A stretch of 62,856 nucleotides of DNA, taken from positions 1 to 62,856 of the forward strand of contig CAIJGS010000329.1 of assembly GCA_903820285.1 (NCBI GenBank). The letters run 5' to 3'. Positions 8,656 to 17,215 of the stretch are shown here, piece after piece. This DNA comes from an uncultured Verrucomicrobia subdivision 3 bacterium (GTDB taxonomy: Bacteria; Verrucomicrobiota; Verrucomicrobiia; Limisphaerales; UBA11358). Below the pieces are notes generated by a model. The model was not told the origin of the DNA. It made no database searches and saw only the letters and a list, made by a program, of their open reading frames with translations. Numbering within the stretch: position 1 is the first letter of the stretch; each line of letters begins with the position of its first letter. Both the position numbers and the translations under genes were made by a program.

Positions 8656-10193
8656 GATCTGGCCTCCCCGGCGGCCGGCAGGCAGAATGAAAACGTTGCC
8701 CCCGGGCCCGCATTGGTTTCCGCCCACAGCCGTCCGCCATGTGCTTCAATGATGGACCGGCTGATGGCCAGTCCCATGCCGAGTCCCTGCGGCTTGGTGG
8801 TATAAAACGCCTCAAAAATCCGCTCCAGCTGCCCGGGTGCGAAACCGGCCCCCGTGTCCTGCACATCAATGGTCACCGCCGGCCGGTCTTCCTGCGTGTC
8901 GTACCGGGCGCGAATCAGCAAAAACCGCCGGGCAGCAGGCACCTCCGCCATGGCATCCAAGCCGTTCACCACGAGATTAAGCAACACCTGCTCCAATTGC
9001 ACCCGGTCCCCCAAAACCGGCGGCAGCCCGGCCGGCATGCCGGTCTGGATGGTTACCTGCCGGGTGGCCGACTCATAACGGGCCAGGGCCACGACTTCCA
9101 CAATCACCTCGCGCAAATCCACCAGCTTGCGCTCGGCGGGCGCCTTTCGGGCCAGCTGCCGAACCCGCGCAATCACCGTGCCCGCGCGTTCCGCGTCGTC
9201 AATGATTTCGGCCAGCGCGTCCCGCACCTCCGTCACCGCCGGCCCGCCAGCGGGCAAAAGGGTGAGACACGCATTGGCATTGTTGACCACCGCCGTGAGC
9301 GGCTGGTTGACCTCATGGGCAATCGAAACCGCAAATTCTCCCATGGTGGTCAGCCGGGTGATATGCGCGTAGTTGGCCTGGGCCTGGTGCAGCGCGTCCT
9401 GCGTCCGGTTCTGCTCGGTCACATCCATGACCGCCCCGACAAATTCCAGTTCGCCTGCCTCGTTCATCTCCGCGTGCCCCATAATGTGGACATGCTTCAC
9501 CTGATCATCCGGCAAAAGCAGCCGGTGGTCGAAGTCAAAATCATTCCCTTTCCGGGCGTTCTCGATCATCTGCCGGACCAGCGCCAGGTCTTCAGGGTGA
9601 ATCCGGCGGAGATAATGCTCCAGATTCAGCTTCGCCATCGGCTCGTATTCAAAGATGTGAAACGTCTCTTCCGACCAGAAAACCTCATCGGTGGCCACCC
9701 GCCAGTCGAAACAGCCGGTATGGCTCAGCCGCTGGGCCGCCGCCAGGTAGTTCTCACTGCGCCGCAGGGCATCCACCTTGGCGGAGAGTTCATCCTTCGC
9801 CCGCCGGAGCGATTGTGTCGTACGCCACTGGGTGCTGGCCAGCATGGTCACCAGCAGTCCCGCCAGCCCGAAGCAAAGCAGGCGGGGCAGCGAACTGGCA
9901 TCCGCCGATAGGGGCGGCAGAAATAGGAAATAGAAAGCCGTCACCGAAAGCCCCAGCGCCAGCAGGCCGGGTCCCTGACCGCCAAACCATGCGGTGAACA
10001 GGGTCGCGCACAGCAGCAGCGAAACGTAGGGCGTGGATGGCCAGTATTCATGCATCCACCAAGCGAGGCCGATGGCCAAGCCGGGCGCGACCACAGCCCC
10101 GCCCCACCGGACGGCGGACGTCTGCCACCAAGACCTGGGCAAACCGCCGGTTTTCAGGCCTTGGGACCCCGCTGTTGACAAGCCTGATACCAC
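8652..10193 (-). CDS. Membrane PAS sensor histidine kinase with DUF4118-like head
   Basis: 513 residues from a GTG at 10193. The N-terminus has three or four membrane helices (about 30-110) in the KdpD-like DUF4118 arrangement. A short coiled coil follows, then a PAS/PAC unit (about 140-265, FDWRVATDEVFWSEETF), a HisKA box with His293 (SIAHEVNQPLTAVVNNANACL, as in FixL/NtrB) and a HATPase domain (VLLNLVVNGLDAM, DTGAGFAPG, GLGMGLAISRSII). It is translationally coupled to the FixJ-type regulator. No heme-binding His motif is evident in the PAS, so an oxygen-sensing role cannot be claimed. Confidence 0.9.
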   Translation of the reverse strand: MVSGLSTAGSQGLKTGGLPRSWWQTSAVRWGGAVVAPGLAIGLAWWMHEYWPSTPYVSLLLCATLFTAWFGGQGPGLLALGLSVTAFYFLFLPPLSADASSLPRLLCFGLAGLLVTMLASTQWRTTQSLRRAKDELSAKVDALRRSENYLAAAQRLSHTGCFDWRVATDEVFWSEETFHIFEYEPMAKLNLEHYLRRIHPEDLALVRQMIENARKGNDFDFDHRLLLPDDQVKHVHIMGHAEMNEAGELEFVGAVMDVTEQNRTQDALHQAQANYAHITRLTTMGEFAVSIAHEVNQPLTAVVNNANACLTLLPAGGPAVTEVRDALAEIIDDAERAGTVIARVRQLARKAPAERKLVDLREVIVEVVALARYESATRQVTIQTGMPAGLPPVLGDRVQLEQVLLNLVVNGLDAMAEVPAARRFLLIRARYDTQEDRPAVTIDVQDTGAGFAPGQLERIFEAFYTTKPQGLGMGLAISRSIIEAHGGRLWAETNAGPGATFSFCLPAAGEARS

Positions 10194-10421
10194 GGCTTAA
10201 ATGTGCCCCAGCCCGGGCGGTGAGGCAAGTGGAAGGTGCATCGCCAACGGCCATGCCGGGCCGGAAAAACGGCCACACCTTCCGGACTGAAACCCGGGAT
10301 AGAAATGCGCCGCAAACACTTAGAATCCGCCCGGTCGCCCTTTTTCCGCCAATTGCGGGCGGGTTGATTGGCTTGTATTTATTTTCGGAAACATTAGTTT
10401 TGGGCGCAAGCAAGCCCTGAT

Positions 10422-10703
10422 ATGAAAACCTCGCTCGAAATCGTCCACGGCGGCGGCTGGGTCAAAGACCGGGGCCAGACCCGGCCCAAGGCGCGGCTGT
10501 TCGGCGCATTCACCATCCTGTGGCTGACCCTGGCATTCTGCGGACTGGCGGCGTTACCCCTCAACGACTGGGAGGCGTTGGCCATGTTCGCACCAGTGCC
10601 GGTATGGCTGATGCTGGCCATTCACTTTTTCCATTCCGAAACCCCGCGTCCCCACTCCCGCCGGATTCCCAATCCAGGTCACCATCTGCGGAAGCTCTAT
10701 TAG
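10422..10703 (+). CDS. Small membrane protein, unknown
   Basis: 93 residues with two hydrophobic helices (about 29-47 and 53-68) and a basic Pro/His/Arg-rich tail (ETPRPHSRRIP). No family is recognised. It is the first of two small membrane protein genes on the plus strand before the aldo/keto reductase, 36 bases ahead of the second. The codon composition fits the surrounding genes, so a genuine gene is likely. Confidence 0.5.
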   Translation: MKTSLEIVHGGGWVKDRGQTRPKARLFGAFTILWLTLAFCGLAALPLNDWEALAMFAPVPVWLMLAIHFFHSETPRPHSRRIPNPGHHLRKLY

Positions 10704-10739
10704 GGCGGCTGCCTAAACCAAGTCGGAAGTTTTCCCGCC

Positions 10740-10988
10740 ATGTTCATCCTCATACTCTCCATCGGCGTGGCGATTTTGGTTGGCTGGCTGTCGTTCGGTT
10801 TCTTTTTCGAAGACCGTTCGGATTTCTGGGAATGTGTGCGCCTCTATTTCACCCCGGAAATCATCACCCTGTTCCGGGGCGAATGGGGCGACGCCAATTG
10901 GGCAGATCTCAAACTGTTCGTTTATTTCGGCCTCACCCTCGGCTGCGGCTGGCTCACCCACGCCGGGCTCGCCAAATTATTTGGCTAA
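10740..10988 (+). CDS. Small membrane protein, unknown
   Basis: 82 residues with a strong N-terminal helix (3-22), an acidic/aromatic middle (FFEDRSDFWECVRLYF, FRGEWGDANWADLK) and a second helix (about 60-78). I recall similar short proteins with a conserved DFWEC-RYW-like middle in other Verrucomicrobia, but I cannot name a family. Likely inserted in the inner membrane; the role is unknown. Confidence 0.55.
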   Translation: MFILILSIGVAILVGWLSFGFFFEDRSDFWECVRLYFTPEIITLFRGEWGDANWADLKLFVYFGLTLGCGWLTHAGLAKLFG

Positions 10989-11060
10989 TTACCGGCACGG
11001 ATCAAATTTCCGCTTACGCCCCCGCTTGCCAGCCGGCCCAACCCGTTCTATTTTGGCCGC

Positions 11061-12242
11061 ATGAAATATCGTCGTTTTGGCCGTACCGGGCTGAACATCC
11101 CCGTGATCTCCTGCGGTGGCATGCGCTACCAGCACAAATGGCAGGATGTCGCCCCGCAGGACATTCCCCGCGCCAATCAGGAAAATCTGGAGGCGTGCAT
11201 TCATCGCGCCTTGGAACTCGGCATCAATCACATCGAAACGGCGCGCGGCTATGGTAGTTCGGAAATGCAGCTCGGCAACCTCCTGCCCAAATTGCCCCGT
11301 GATAAAATGATCGTGCAGACCAAGGTGTCGCCGCAGGCCACCGGCGCGGAGTTCCTCAAAATTTTCAACACCTCCATGGCTTACCTGAAGCTGGACCACG
11401 TGGACCTGCTCTCCTTCCATGGCATCAACACCCGCGAATTGCTGGACTGGACCTTAAAAAAAGGCGGCTGCCTCGAAGTCGCCCGTCAGTTGCAAAAGGA
11501 GGGCCGCTGCCGTTTCCTCGGCTTCTCCACCCACGGCACCACCGATGTGATCGAAGAGGTGATCAACACCGGCGAATTCGATTACGTGAATCTGCACTGG
11601 TATTTCGTGAACGACCTCAACTGGTCCGCCGTGCAGGCTGCGCGACGGCAGGACATGGGCGTGTTCATCATCAGCCCCAATGACAAAGGCGGCAAGCTTC
11701 AGGAACCCGGCCCGAAGATCAAGGAACTGTGCGCCCCGCTCACGCCCATGCAGTTCAACGACCTCTACTGCCTGAACCGCCCCGAAGTGCACACCCTGAG
11801 CTGCGGCCCGGCCCGGCCCACGGATTTTGATGAACACGTCGCGGCGCTGGAACATTACGACACCATCCCCCAGACGATTGCGCCCATCGAAAAACGTCTC
11901 CGCGCCGAAATGGAATCCGTGCTCGGTGCCGACTGGTGCGCGCGCTGGCCGGAAGGGCTGCCGAATTTCAACCACGTCCCCGGCCAGATCAACATCTCCG
12001 AAATCCTGCGCCTGTGGACCTACGCCAAGTCGCTGGACCTGCTCCCGTGGGCGAAGATGCGGTACAACTTATTGGGCCAGGCGGAACATTGGTTCCCCGG
12101 CGAAAATGCCGGCAAACTCGGCGAACTCGATGTGCGCGACGCCCTCAAAGGCAGCCCCTTCGCCAGTCGCATCCCGGAAATCCTGGCCGAAGCGCACCGG
12201 ACCTATTACGAAAAACCGGTGCAACGGTTAAGTAAGAGCTGA
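11061..12242 (+). CDS. Aldo/keto reductase family protein
   Basis: 393 residues. The N-terminal 270 residues follow the TIM-barrel aldo/keto reductase plan: [22 protein letters not shown], then the catalytic region [14 protein letters not shown] with the active-site Tyr kept but the usual Asp replaced by Glu, the Lys in MIVQTKVSP, and the His in [10 protein letters not shown]. The C-terminal part resembles family members that carry a ferredoxin-like 4Fe-4S segment, but the cysteines are missing ([19 protein letters not shown]). NAD(P)H-dependent carbonyl reduction is the family activity; the substrate is unknown. It stops 4 bases before the convergent microprotein gene. Confidence 0.85.
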   Translation: MKYRRFGRTGLNIPVISCGGMRYQHKWQDVAPQDIPRANQENLEACIHRALELGINHIETARGYGSSEMQLGNLLPKLPRDKMIVQTKVSPQATGAEFLKIFNTSMAYLKLDHVDLLSFHGINTRELLDWTLKKGGCLEVARQLQKEGRCRFLGFSTHGTTDVIEEVINTGEFDYVNLHWYFVNDLNWSAVQAARRQDMGVFIISPNDKGGKLQEPGPKIKELCAPLTPMQFNDLYCLNRPEVHTLSCGPARPTDFDEHVAALEHYDTIPQTIAPIEKRLRAEMESVLGADWCARWPEGLPNFNHVPGQINISEILRLWTYAKSLDLLPWAKMRYNLLGQAEHWFPGENAGKLGELDVRDALKGSPFASRIPEILAEAHRTYYEKPVQRLSKS

Positions 12243-12246
12243 GCCA

Positions 12247-12339
12247 TCAATGGCGGGCTGCCAGCGTGATGAAATAAATAATCAGACCCAGGAAGACGAG
12301 GATCTGCCCGACGGCGAAGAAAGCGGTAATGGATTCCAT
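12247..12339 (-). CDS. Candidate 30-residue single-helix membrane microprotein
   Basis: Reading the minus strand from the ATG at 12339 to the TGA at 12247 gives 30 residues: a short polar head (MESITAFFAVGQ) and one strongly hydrophobic helix (ILVFLGLIIYFITLAA) ending RH. It lies 49 bases after the carboxypeptidase-regulatory-like gene on the same strand, so it could be the third gene of that operon. No strong Shine-Dalgarno is visible. A chance ORF is possible, but the helix is well formed and the start and stop fit exactly between two genes. Confidence 0.35.
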   Translation of the reverse strand: MESITAFFAVGQILVFLGLIIYFITLAARH

Positions 12340-12388
12340 AAATTATTGGCTTTGTTTGTTGCTGAAAATATTTCGCCGGCACCCGCTG

Positions 12389-12868
12389 CTACCGGGGAAT
12401 GGTCTGGCCATTCCAGCTCGGTTTTTCATAAGTGACCGTTTCCAGCGGCCAGGGCGTCACCTCCTCAAACCCCGCGTGATTCTTGTTATAAATCTGCCCC
12501 AGATCCTTGCCCCCTTTGGAAAAGGTCGCTTCCGGGTCCGTCAGAAAATAAAACCAGCCGCCGGAAACCGTAACCGGTCCCCAGGCAGGAACATTGAAAA
12601 CGCCGTTCGTATCCGTGACCACCGTCGCCAGGTTGATATCCATCGCCTCCGGATCGTGCATGTTGGCCGTGCTGCGCATGGCCGACCAGCGGACTTGAAC
12701 CGTCACCCCCGCCAACGGTTTGCCGGTGGCCGTGTCCACCACCGTGCCCGATAGCGCCGGACTTTGAAAACGAACCGGCAAATTACGTCCATAAACCAAC
12801 CCCAACACCAGCAACACAAACAGCGTGGCACCGGCGAAAAAGAGCCGCTTTTTGGTCAGGTATTTCAT
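12389..12868 (-). CDS. Membrane-anchored protein with carboxypeptidase-regulatory-like domain
   Basis: 159 residues. An N-terminal membrane helix (about 9-26) is followed by a beta-sandwich of the carboxypeptidase regulatory-like type (LSGTVVDTATGKPLAGVTVQVRW, then VVTDTNGVFNVPAWG), probably outside the inner membrane. These domains are structural and are not enzymatic by themselves. Its ATG overlaps the stop of the upstream lipoprotein gene (12865-12868), so the two are co-translated. Confidence 0.7.
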   Translation of the reverse strand: MKYLTKKRLFFAGATLFVLLVLGLVYGRNLPVRFQSPALSGTVVDTATGKPLAGVTVQVRWSAMRSTANMHDPEAMDINLATVVTDTNGVFNVPAWGPVTVSGGWFYFLTDPEATFSKGGKDLGQIYNKNHAGFEEVTPWPLETVTYEKPSWNGQTIPR

Positions 12869-13554
12869 GGCGCGGTTGGATGGGAATCCGGCTGCAGCCG
12901 GTAAATATAAATTTCTTCATTGGATCCACCCTTATAGTGGCCTTCGAGAATCCGAAAACTGCCGGGTTCAATGGGAATCGGGTTTTCGCCAAAGGCAGTG
13001 TCGCCGGGCTTGTCGCCCGCGAAGAGCAAAACCATTCCCGGCTGGGTCAGCGTCCACTTCTTGCCGGTATCAACCATCGCGCTGGTGGGCGTCGCTTGGA
13101 CGGCCCGTTTTAACAATAAATCCGTGTTCGTATCGGCCCAGGCGGCCAGAAAATAAATATCAACCCAGCCTTCCGGGGAATGCCCCCAGGCACTCATGGG
13201 CGGATTATCCAGTACCATGGCCTGTCCCTGCCCCACCGAAATCAGGGTCATCTGACCGTTGGTGGTGGCCGCGCAGGCCCGACCATAATCACCCGACGAA
13301 CTGAGCGCGCCCAATAGCGGCCCAACGCCCTGCCACTGTCGGCTTAATTCTTTCGGCAGCACCAGATGCGGCCCGCCATCACAGGCCAGATAATCAAAAT
13401 CGCACATCCCGGCAACCTTCTGGGAAATCGGCTGGGGTGGGACTTCTGCCCGTTGACCACAGCCGGTGAGAGACAGAATAAATCCTGCAAATAAAATCAA
13501 TGGCCATGAGCGCAATCTGTCTGAAACCCCGCGCACGCCGAAGTAGTCGGCCAT
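12865..13554 (-). CDS. Imm21-like lipoprotein
   Basis: 229 residues from the ATG at 13554. The open frame extends to 13593, but this start gives a normal lipoprotein signal with lipobox LTGC and Cys32. The mature part starts with DFDYLACDGGPHLVLPKEL and contains SRQWQGV, which resembles immunity protein 21 (conserved DGGP and a following W) found in polymorphic-toxin loci. No toxin gene is adjacent, so it may be an orphan immunity protein or an unrelated use of the fold. Residues upstream of the hydrophobic core look like part of a dispersed intergenic repeat, so the true start is uncertain. It leads the operon 13554 to 12868 to 12339. Confidence 0.5.
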   Translation of the reverse strand: MADYFGVRGVSDRLRSWPLILFAGFILSLTGCGQRAEVPPQPISQKVAGMCDFDYLACDGGPHLVLPKELSRQWQGVGPLLGALSSSGDYGRACAATTNGQMTLISVGQGQAMVLDNPPMSAWGHSPEGWVDIYFLAAWADTNTDLLLKRAVQATPTSAMVDTGKKWTLTQPGMVLLFAGDKPGDTAFGENPIPIEPGSFRILEGHYKGGSNEEIYIYRLQPDSHPTAP

Positions 13555-13683
13555 GAGGTCTGGCTGGCAGTTTCCCATGCTTTTGTCGGCCATCTGGCCG
13601 TCAGCAAACCGGGAATCCCCCTGGCAGGCAAGCTCAATCAGTCAAATGAGTTAGGATACTCCCGGAGCTGCCTCAATCTCTGA

Positions 13684-13708
13684 CCGTAGCAGCCGACATG
13701 AGGAGGCT
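13684..13708 (+). repeat. Dispersed repeat of the GTAGCAGCCGACGTGAGG type
   Basis: Begins GTAGCAGCCGACATGAGG. Related copies are seen at about 23899-23917 and 38645-38668, and inverted at about 40952-40968. All lie between genes. It contains no ORF. Confidence 0.6.
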
Positions 13709-13723
13709 CCTACGAGCGAAAAT

Positions 13724-14629
13724 TCACGCCGTCCGCCACGCGAGCTTTTTGATCTGCCCATGCTCCGGATGCGTCCGGTCCAGCGACCGCAATTCAAATT
13801 CCGCGCTGTCATCCGTCAGCGTGGCTCGCACCCAACCGCTCGGGCGGCCATCCTTGAACACATACCCGGTGGGCGGCAGATTGATCAGATGCACCCCGCT
13901 CGCATGCGTCTCCACATGCCAGTCATGCGTGTGGCCAAACACACAGGCCTTCACCTGCCGGTGACTGGCCAGCACTTCCAGGAAGGCATCCACATCTTTC
14001 AGACTCGCCTTTTGCGTTGAGGTTGCCGGATTGTGATGCACCACCACGACGGCCGGCTTGGCCGGGCGCGCCGCGAGTTCGGCCGTCAGCCAGGCCAGTT
14101 GGGCGGAACCCAATTCGCCCTCGGAGATGTTGGTGGCTTCCAGTGAATCGAGCAGAAACCAGTTCGCGCGGGCGGTGGCAAAAACCGAGGCCTGCCGTTG
14201 CAGCGCGGCTTCCGCCGTTTTCGCCGCATCCGCCGGAAACGCGGACCAGAAATTCTGGCGTTCATCGTGATTGCCCAGCGACAGGTGAATCGGGGCCAGC
14301 GCCCGCACCGGATCAATCAACTTGCCGAAGGTGGCATAATCGCCCGGCAACCCCTCTTTCAGCGCCAGATCACCATTAACAATCACCGCCGCCGGCGACA
14401 CCGGCCACGCCGCAAAATCACGCACGGCCGCAGCCAGATGATCCGCGACATTCACATGCCGCGCAATTTCCGCCGGATCAGCCGCGATGTGCGTGTCCGA
14501 AAAAAAGGCGAGCATGTCCTCATCGCTCGTCTTGGCAAAGGCATTGGGCGCCAGCACAGCGGCGACCCCGGCGAGGGCGGCACGCTTCAAAAAGTCACGC
14601 CGTGTCAGTTGCGGCAGATGGATTGGCAT
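13724..14629 (-). CDS. Tat-exported calcineurin-like metallophosphoesterase
   Basis: 301 residues. A twin-arginine signal (LTRRDFLKRAALAGVAAVLAP, about 8-32) precedes a metallophosphoesterase core. The metal motifs are in order: FFSDTHIA (D-x-H), VIVNGDLA (GD), LSLGNHDE (GNHD), VVHHNP (H) and FGHTHDWH (GHxH), which is the full set for a dinuclear metal site. It hydrolyses phosphate esters in the periplasm after folding in the cytoplasm; the substrate is unknown. Monocistronic. Confidence 0.88.
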   Translation of the reverse strand: MPIHLPQLTRRDFLKRAALAGVAAVLAPNAFAKTSDEDMLAFFSDTHIAADPAEIARHVNVADHLAAAVRDFAAWPVSPAAVIVNGDLALKEGLPGDYATFGKLIDPVRALAPIHLSLGNHDERQNFWSAFPADAAKTAEAALQRQASVFATARANWFLLDSLEATNISEGELGSAQLAWLTAELAARPAKPAVVVVHHNPATSTQKASLKDVDAFLEVLASHRQVKACVFGHTHDWHVETHASGVHLINLPPTGYVFKDGRPSGWVRATLTDDSAEFELRSLDRTHPEHGQIKKLAWRTA

Positions 14630-14756
14630 AATAATTTAAACGGTTGCTCCCATTTCCGGCACGTTAGGCCAGCCGCGCTGCAGAATCAAGCCACGGAAAA
14701 CCGAAACCCACAATTTAACGGAATCGTAACGCAAACGGATGACGGAGCGCGGACCA

Positions 14757-14945
14757 GGCAATACACCCGTGCCTGTCGCGAAGCGACCCCTGGAAATTAG
14801 CCCGGCACAAGGTGCCGGGAACCACCAACGTATTCCCAGCGTCCTGTCGGGACGTTAGGATTATTTCCTCCATGCCTTCCTACCGTCCCTCGCGGGACGG
14901 ATTCATTTATTGCCTGCCACCAAGGACCTTGTCCCTGGCTAATTT
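14757..14945. repeat. Cluster of short palindromes (five consecutive hairpins)
   Basis: The gap 14630-15166 has no convincing gene. It holds consecutive inverted repeats: GTCGC/GCGAC (14775-14787), CCCGGCAC/GTGCCGGG (14801-14819), CGTCC/GGACG (14840-14854), CCGTCCC/GGGACGG (14883-14900) and a weaker one at 14921-14940, spaced by 20-50 bases. I recall arrays like this scattered through Verrucomicrobia and some other phyla. The sequences after 14945 look non-coding and lead into the first small ORF at 15167. Confidence 0.6.
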
Positions 14946-15166
14946 CCCGAGGCCGCGCTGGGACCACACCGAAACTCTATATCTTTTATAATAATCGCCG
15001 GCTCGTTAAGACCGCAGAAGCCACCGGCAGGGGAGCCAGCCGGACCCTGGTCCTGGCCAAAATATAAATCCATGATCGACAACCACAAACCCCTTTTGCT
15101 ACGGTCGCATAGATTGAAAGCGTTCGCCCGCAAAAATTTGGAGAAAAGCAAGGCCACTTCACGTGC

Positions 15167-15463
15167 ATGAAAGATAAATACAACAAATCACGAGACCGCT
15201 TTGTCAGAGTCACCATTGGTTTCATGGCGCTTTTCTTCGCCATGCTCGGCGTGGTTTGTGTTTTCAGAGGCAGGCCTGTTTACCAGAACGCTTGGGGACA
15301 GGGTGTTTTTGCCCCTGTCACCATTCTCGTTGGATTGATTCTCTTATTTATCGTGCTGTTTAGATGGAGTCAGTTCCGCGAGTCAGCATTGTATGGCATC
15401 GCTAGACGAAAGAGATACGAGGAAAAACGCGATTTATCGAAGAAGCACAAGCATAGGCATTGA
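15167..15463 (+). CDS. Small membrane protein, first ORF of a cassette-like cluster
   Basis: 98 residues with two helices (about 15-33 and 46-66) and a basic C-terminus (RRKRYEEKRDLSKKHKHRH). No family is recognised. Base composition is more AT-rich than neighbouring housekeeping genes. Right after its stop comes GTGGCCTAAC (15468-15477), the same decamer that forms the core of the attC-like site at 46.6 kb, which suggests it was acquired as a mobile cassette. Confidence 0.5.
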   Translation: MKDKYNKSRDRFVRVTIGFMALFFAMLGVVCVFRGRPVYQNAWGQGVFAPVTILVGLILLFIVLFRWSQFRESALYGIARRKRYEEKRDLSKKHKHRH

Positions 15464-15511
15464 CCAGTGGCCTAACCAAATCGTTACTCGTCACTGAACA
15501 CCACAACATTT

Positions 15512-15796
15512 ATGAGCACAAAAACATTATTCGCTCTGGGAGTCAGAATCTTGGGCTTGGTCTTTTTATACCATGCTTTTCAGGCGGCCGTTTCTGCAGC
15601 CTCGATATTATTAGATGGCAGTTTTGCCCAACCGTGGCTGCAATTCAGTTTTCGGATATGTGTTTTCCAATGCCTCGCTTATGCCTGCTTTAGCCTTTGG
15701 TTGGTGGGTGGTGCCGGATGGCTTATTCGCTGGGCATTTCGCGAGCCGAAGGAACAGAGCAATCTGCATGTTAAGACTTCACCTGCTGATGCCTGA
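15512..15796 (+). CDS. Small membrane protein in cassette-like cluster
   Basis: 94 residues with helices at about 8-30 and 45-72 and a polar tail. It has no recognised family. Same strand as its neighbours, 48 bases after the previous ORF. It ends just before a 150-base non-coding segment containing inverted-repeat sequence shared with the spacer at 17216-17273. Confidence 0.5.
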   Translation: MSTKTLFALGVRILGLVFLYHAFQAAVSAASILLDGSFAQPWLQFSFRICVFQCLAYACFSLWLVGGAGWLIRWAFREPKEQSNLHVKTSPADA

Positions 15797-15852
15797 CCAG
15801 GTCGCCGAAGCCGCCACCTGGGCCGCCCGCAACTTTCGATCGGAGCCGGACT

Positions 15853-15912
15853 TGTCAAGCCGTAGCCCTGATGCGAATGCTGATGGCACGGCTTGCACCA
15901 TTACGTTAAGTT
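15853..15912 (+). repeat. attC-like spacer repeat, copy 1
   Basis: This spacer contains the inverted pair CAAGCCGT/ACGGCTTG and ends CGTTAAGT, which fits the GTTRRRY core of integron attC sites. A related sequence occurs at 17216-17273 (GTCGAACCG...CGGTTTACAC) with the common AGCCCTGA-GCGAA-GCTG centre. The similarity between the two spacers is direct; their role as recombination sites is an inference. Confidence 0.4.
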
Positions 15913-15950
15913 AAGCCAAGCCAGCTTCTACAGCTGGCGACATCACGTTT

Positions 15951-16310
15951 ATGAAAATAAATCGCATTCTCGGCATCCTTTGGCTGGCCCTTTGTGGCTC
16001 CTCCGTCTTTAATCTGCTCCGGGCAATGCAGGGGCTGCATCCGACGGCCGCCGGGCTTTGGATCGCCATGTCAGTTCTCGCGGGTGCCTGCCTGTTGTAT
16101 TTGGCGGGCATGGTAGCGAGCCTTTTTCTGATGCGCGGCGCGAGCTGGGCGCGTTGGCTGATTGCCGTGGTGGCGGTCTGGGAGGCATTTTCCACCGCCG
16201 CCTACATGGTGGTATCCAAATCATTTCACGCCTGGAGCGGCTTTTGCATTGTGCTCGCCGTCGTAACCCTGGTGCTGTTATTTTTGCCTAAACATGAGCC
16301 GGCCGCCTGA
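15951..16310 (+). CDS. Small membrane protein in cassette-like cluster
   Basis: 119 residues with four predicted helices (about 5-24, 35-60, 65-85, 92-112), a compact all-membrane protein. No family is recognised. Its stop TGA lies inside GCCTGAC, the start of a 55-base attC-like segment (16306-16360), as is usual for integron cassettes in which the ORF ends within the left core. Confidence 0.5.
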   Translation: MKINRILGILWLALCGSSVFNLLRAMQGLHPTAAGLWIAMSVLAGACLLYLAGMVASLFLMRGASWARWLIAVVAVWEAFSTAAYMVVSKSFHAWSGFCIVLAVVTLVLLFLPKHEPAA

Positions 16311-16360
16311 CAACTCGCCGTGCCAAGCCAGCTTTCTACGTTGATACGGTCACTTAGGCA
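16306..16360 (+). repeat. attC-like inverted repeat between small ORFs
   Basis: Outer elements GCCTGAC and CTTAGGC are near-complementary, and inner CGCCGT and ACGG pair partly. The segment length (55 bases) is near the minimum for attC sites. The next ORF starts 8 bases downstream. The G of the canonical GTTRRRY is replaced by C, so activity is uncertain. Confidence 0.35.
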
Positions 16361-16367
16361 CACCACT

Positions 16368-16820
16368 ATGATTCGATACTCACACGTCATCCTTCTGATT
16401 CCGTGCGATTCAGTGAGCGCGGCGACCATCACAGCGGCACTTGGCGTGAAACCTGCCCGAGTTCGCGAGAATAAGTCACAGGTACGGGTTGCCGATGGCA
16501 GCTTTCAGGAGTGTGGGCATCACACCTGGATGTTTGATTCTCCGAAGAATCACTCCGAAGGCGACCCGACGGCACGACTTCACGCACTGGCTGATGCTAT
16601 TGAGCCCTTCGCGCCACGGTTGCCTGGCATCCGGGCAGATTATAAGCCGTTCGTTGATATTGTTTATCACGTCACCCCCCAGCAGCCGCACGGTATCACC
16701 GGCGAGTTTGATTGGTTTCGGATGCCGGCCGAGTTGATGCGGCGTTATGGTGCTTGGGATTTGAGTGTTTCCTACGAGGCATTTTGGTTTGACCACCCTG
16801 ACTGGATTCGTAGGCGTTGA
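16368..16820 (+). CDS. DUF4279-like protein
   Basis: 150 residues from the ATG at 16368 (an open frame begins at 16320). The N-terminal strand SHVILLIPCDSVSAATITAALGVKPARV, the central HTWMF and the C-terminal AWDLSVSY segment follow the DUF4279 plan: an ordered beta-alpha fold of about 130-150 residues, function unknown. Such proteins are often found in accessory regions. The next gene starts 5 bases after its stop, so the two probably form one cassette. Confidence 0.55.
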   Translation: MIRYSHVILLIPCDSVSAATITAALGVKPARVRENKSQVRVADGSFQECGHHTWMFDSPKNHSEGDPTARLHALADAIEPFAPRLPGIRADYKPFVDIVYHVTPQQPHGITGEFDWFRMPAELMRRYGAWDLSVSYEAFWFDHPDWIRRR

Positions 16821-16825
16821 GGATT

Positions 16826-17179
16826 ATGTCCCGCACCATCACACTTTTAGCTTTGGCCCAAGCCGCCGCCGTGATTTGTGGTTTTTTTGGACTGGCGATT
16901 ATTTTGCGTCACCACGGCTACCCGGATGAGCCATTTCAGGCCGGCTCCAGCTTTGTGATTTATCACTGGAGTCCTTTCACTTTGTTTTTGCGGCGTATGG
17001 GTATGATTTTATTGGTTGTACCTTTGGCATGGACAATCTTTGCTGTGATTCCGGAGCGACGAGCCCATTATATTTTGCCGCACACCTTATGGTTATATAT
17101 TGGTGCCATTATTCCCTTCGTGATGATCATGATGTTTTTTTATGCGATTTTTCATCCTTGCATCGCTGTTCCCAATTGA
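16826..17179 (+). CDS. Small membrane protein in cassette-like cluster
   Basis: 117 residues from the ATG at 16826 (a TTG at 16817 is in frame). Three helices (about 5-27, 53-75, 85-110) with aromatic and Met-rich C-terminal helix (VMIMMFFYAIFH). No family is recognised. Immediately follows the DUF4279-like gene. Confidence 0.5.
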   Translation: MSRTITLLALAQAAAVICGFFGLAIILRHHGYPDEPFQAGSSFVIYHWSPFTLFLRRMGMILLVVPLAWTIFAVIPERRAHYILPHTLWLYIGAIIPFVMIMMFFYAIFHPCIAVPN

Positions 17180-17215
17180 CCGTGTGCCCGCCAATTCGCC
17201 ACCGCCAACTGCTAC

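Noticed and set aside
12250..12435. 61-codon plus-strand open frame
   Set aside because: It is antisense to a better small membrane ORF and the carboxypeptidase-regulatory-like gene, and has no recognisable features.
14939..15157. 72-codon minus-strand open frame
   Set aside because: Overlaps the hairpin cluster end and lacks a recognisable domain.
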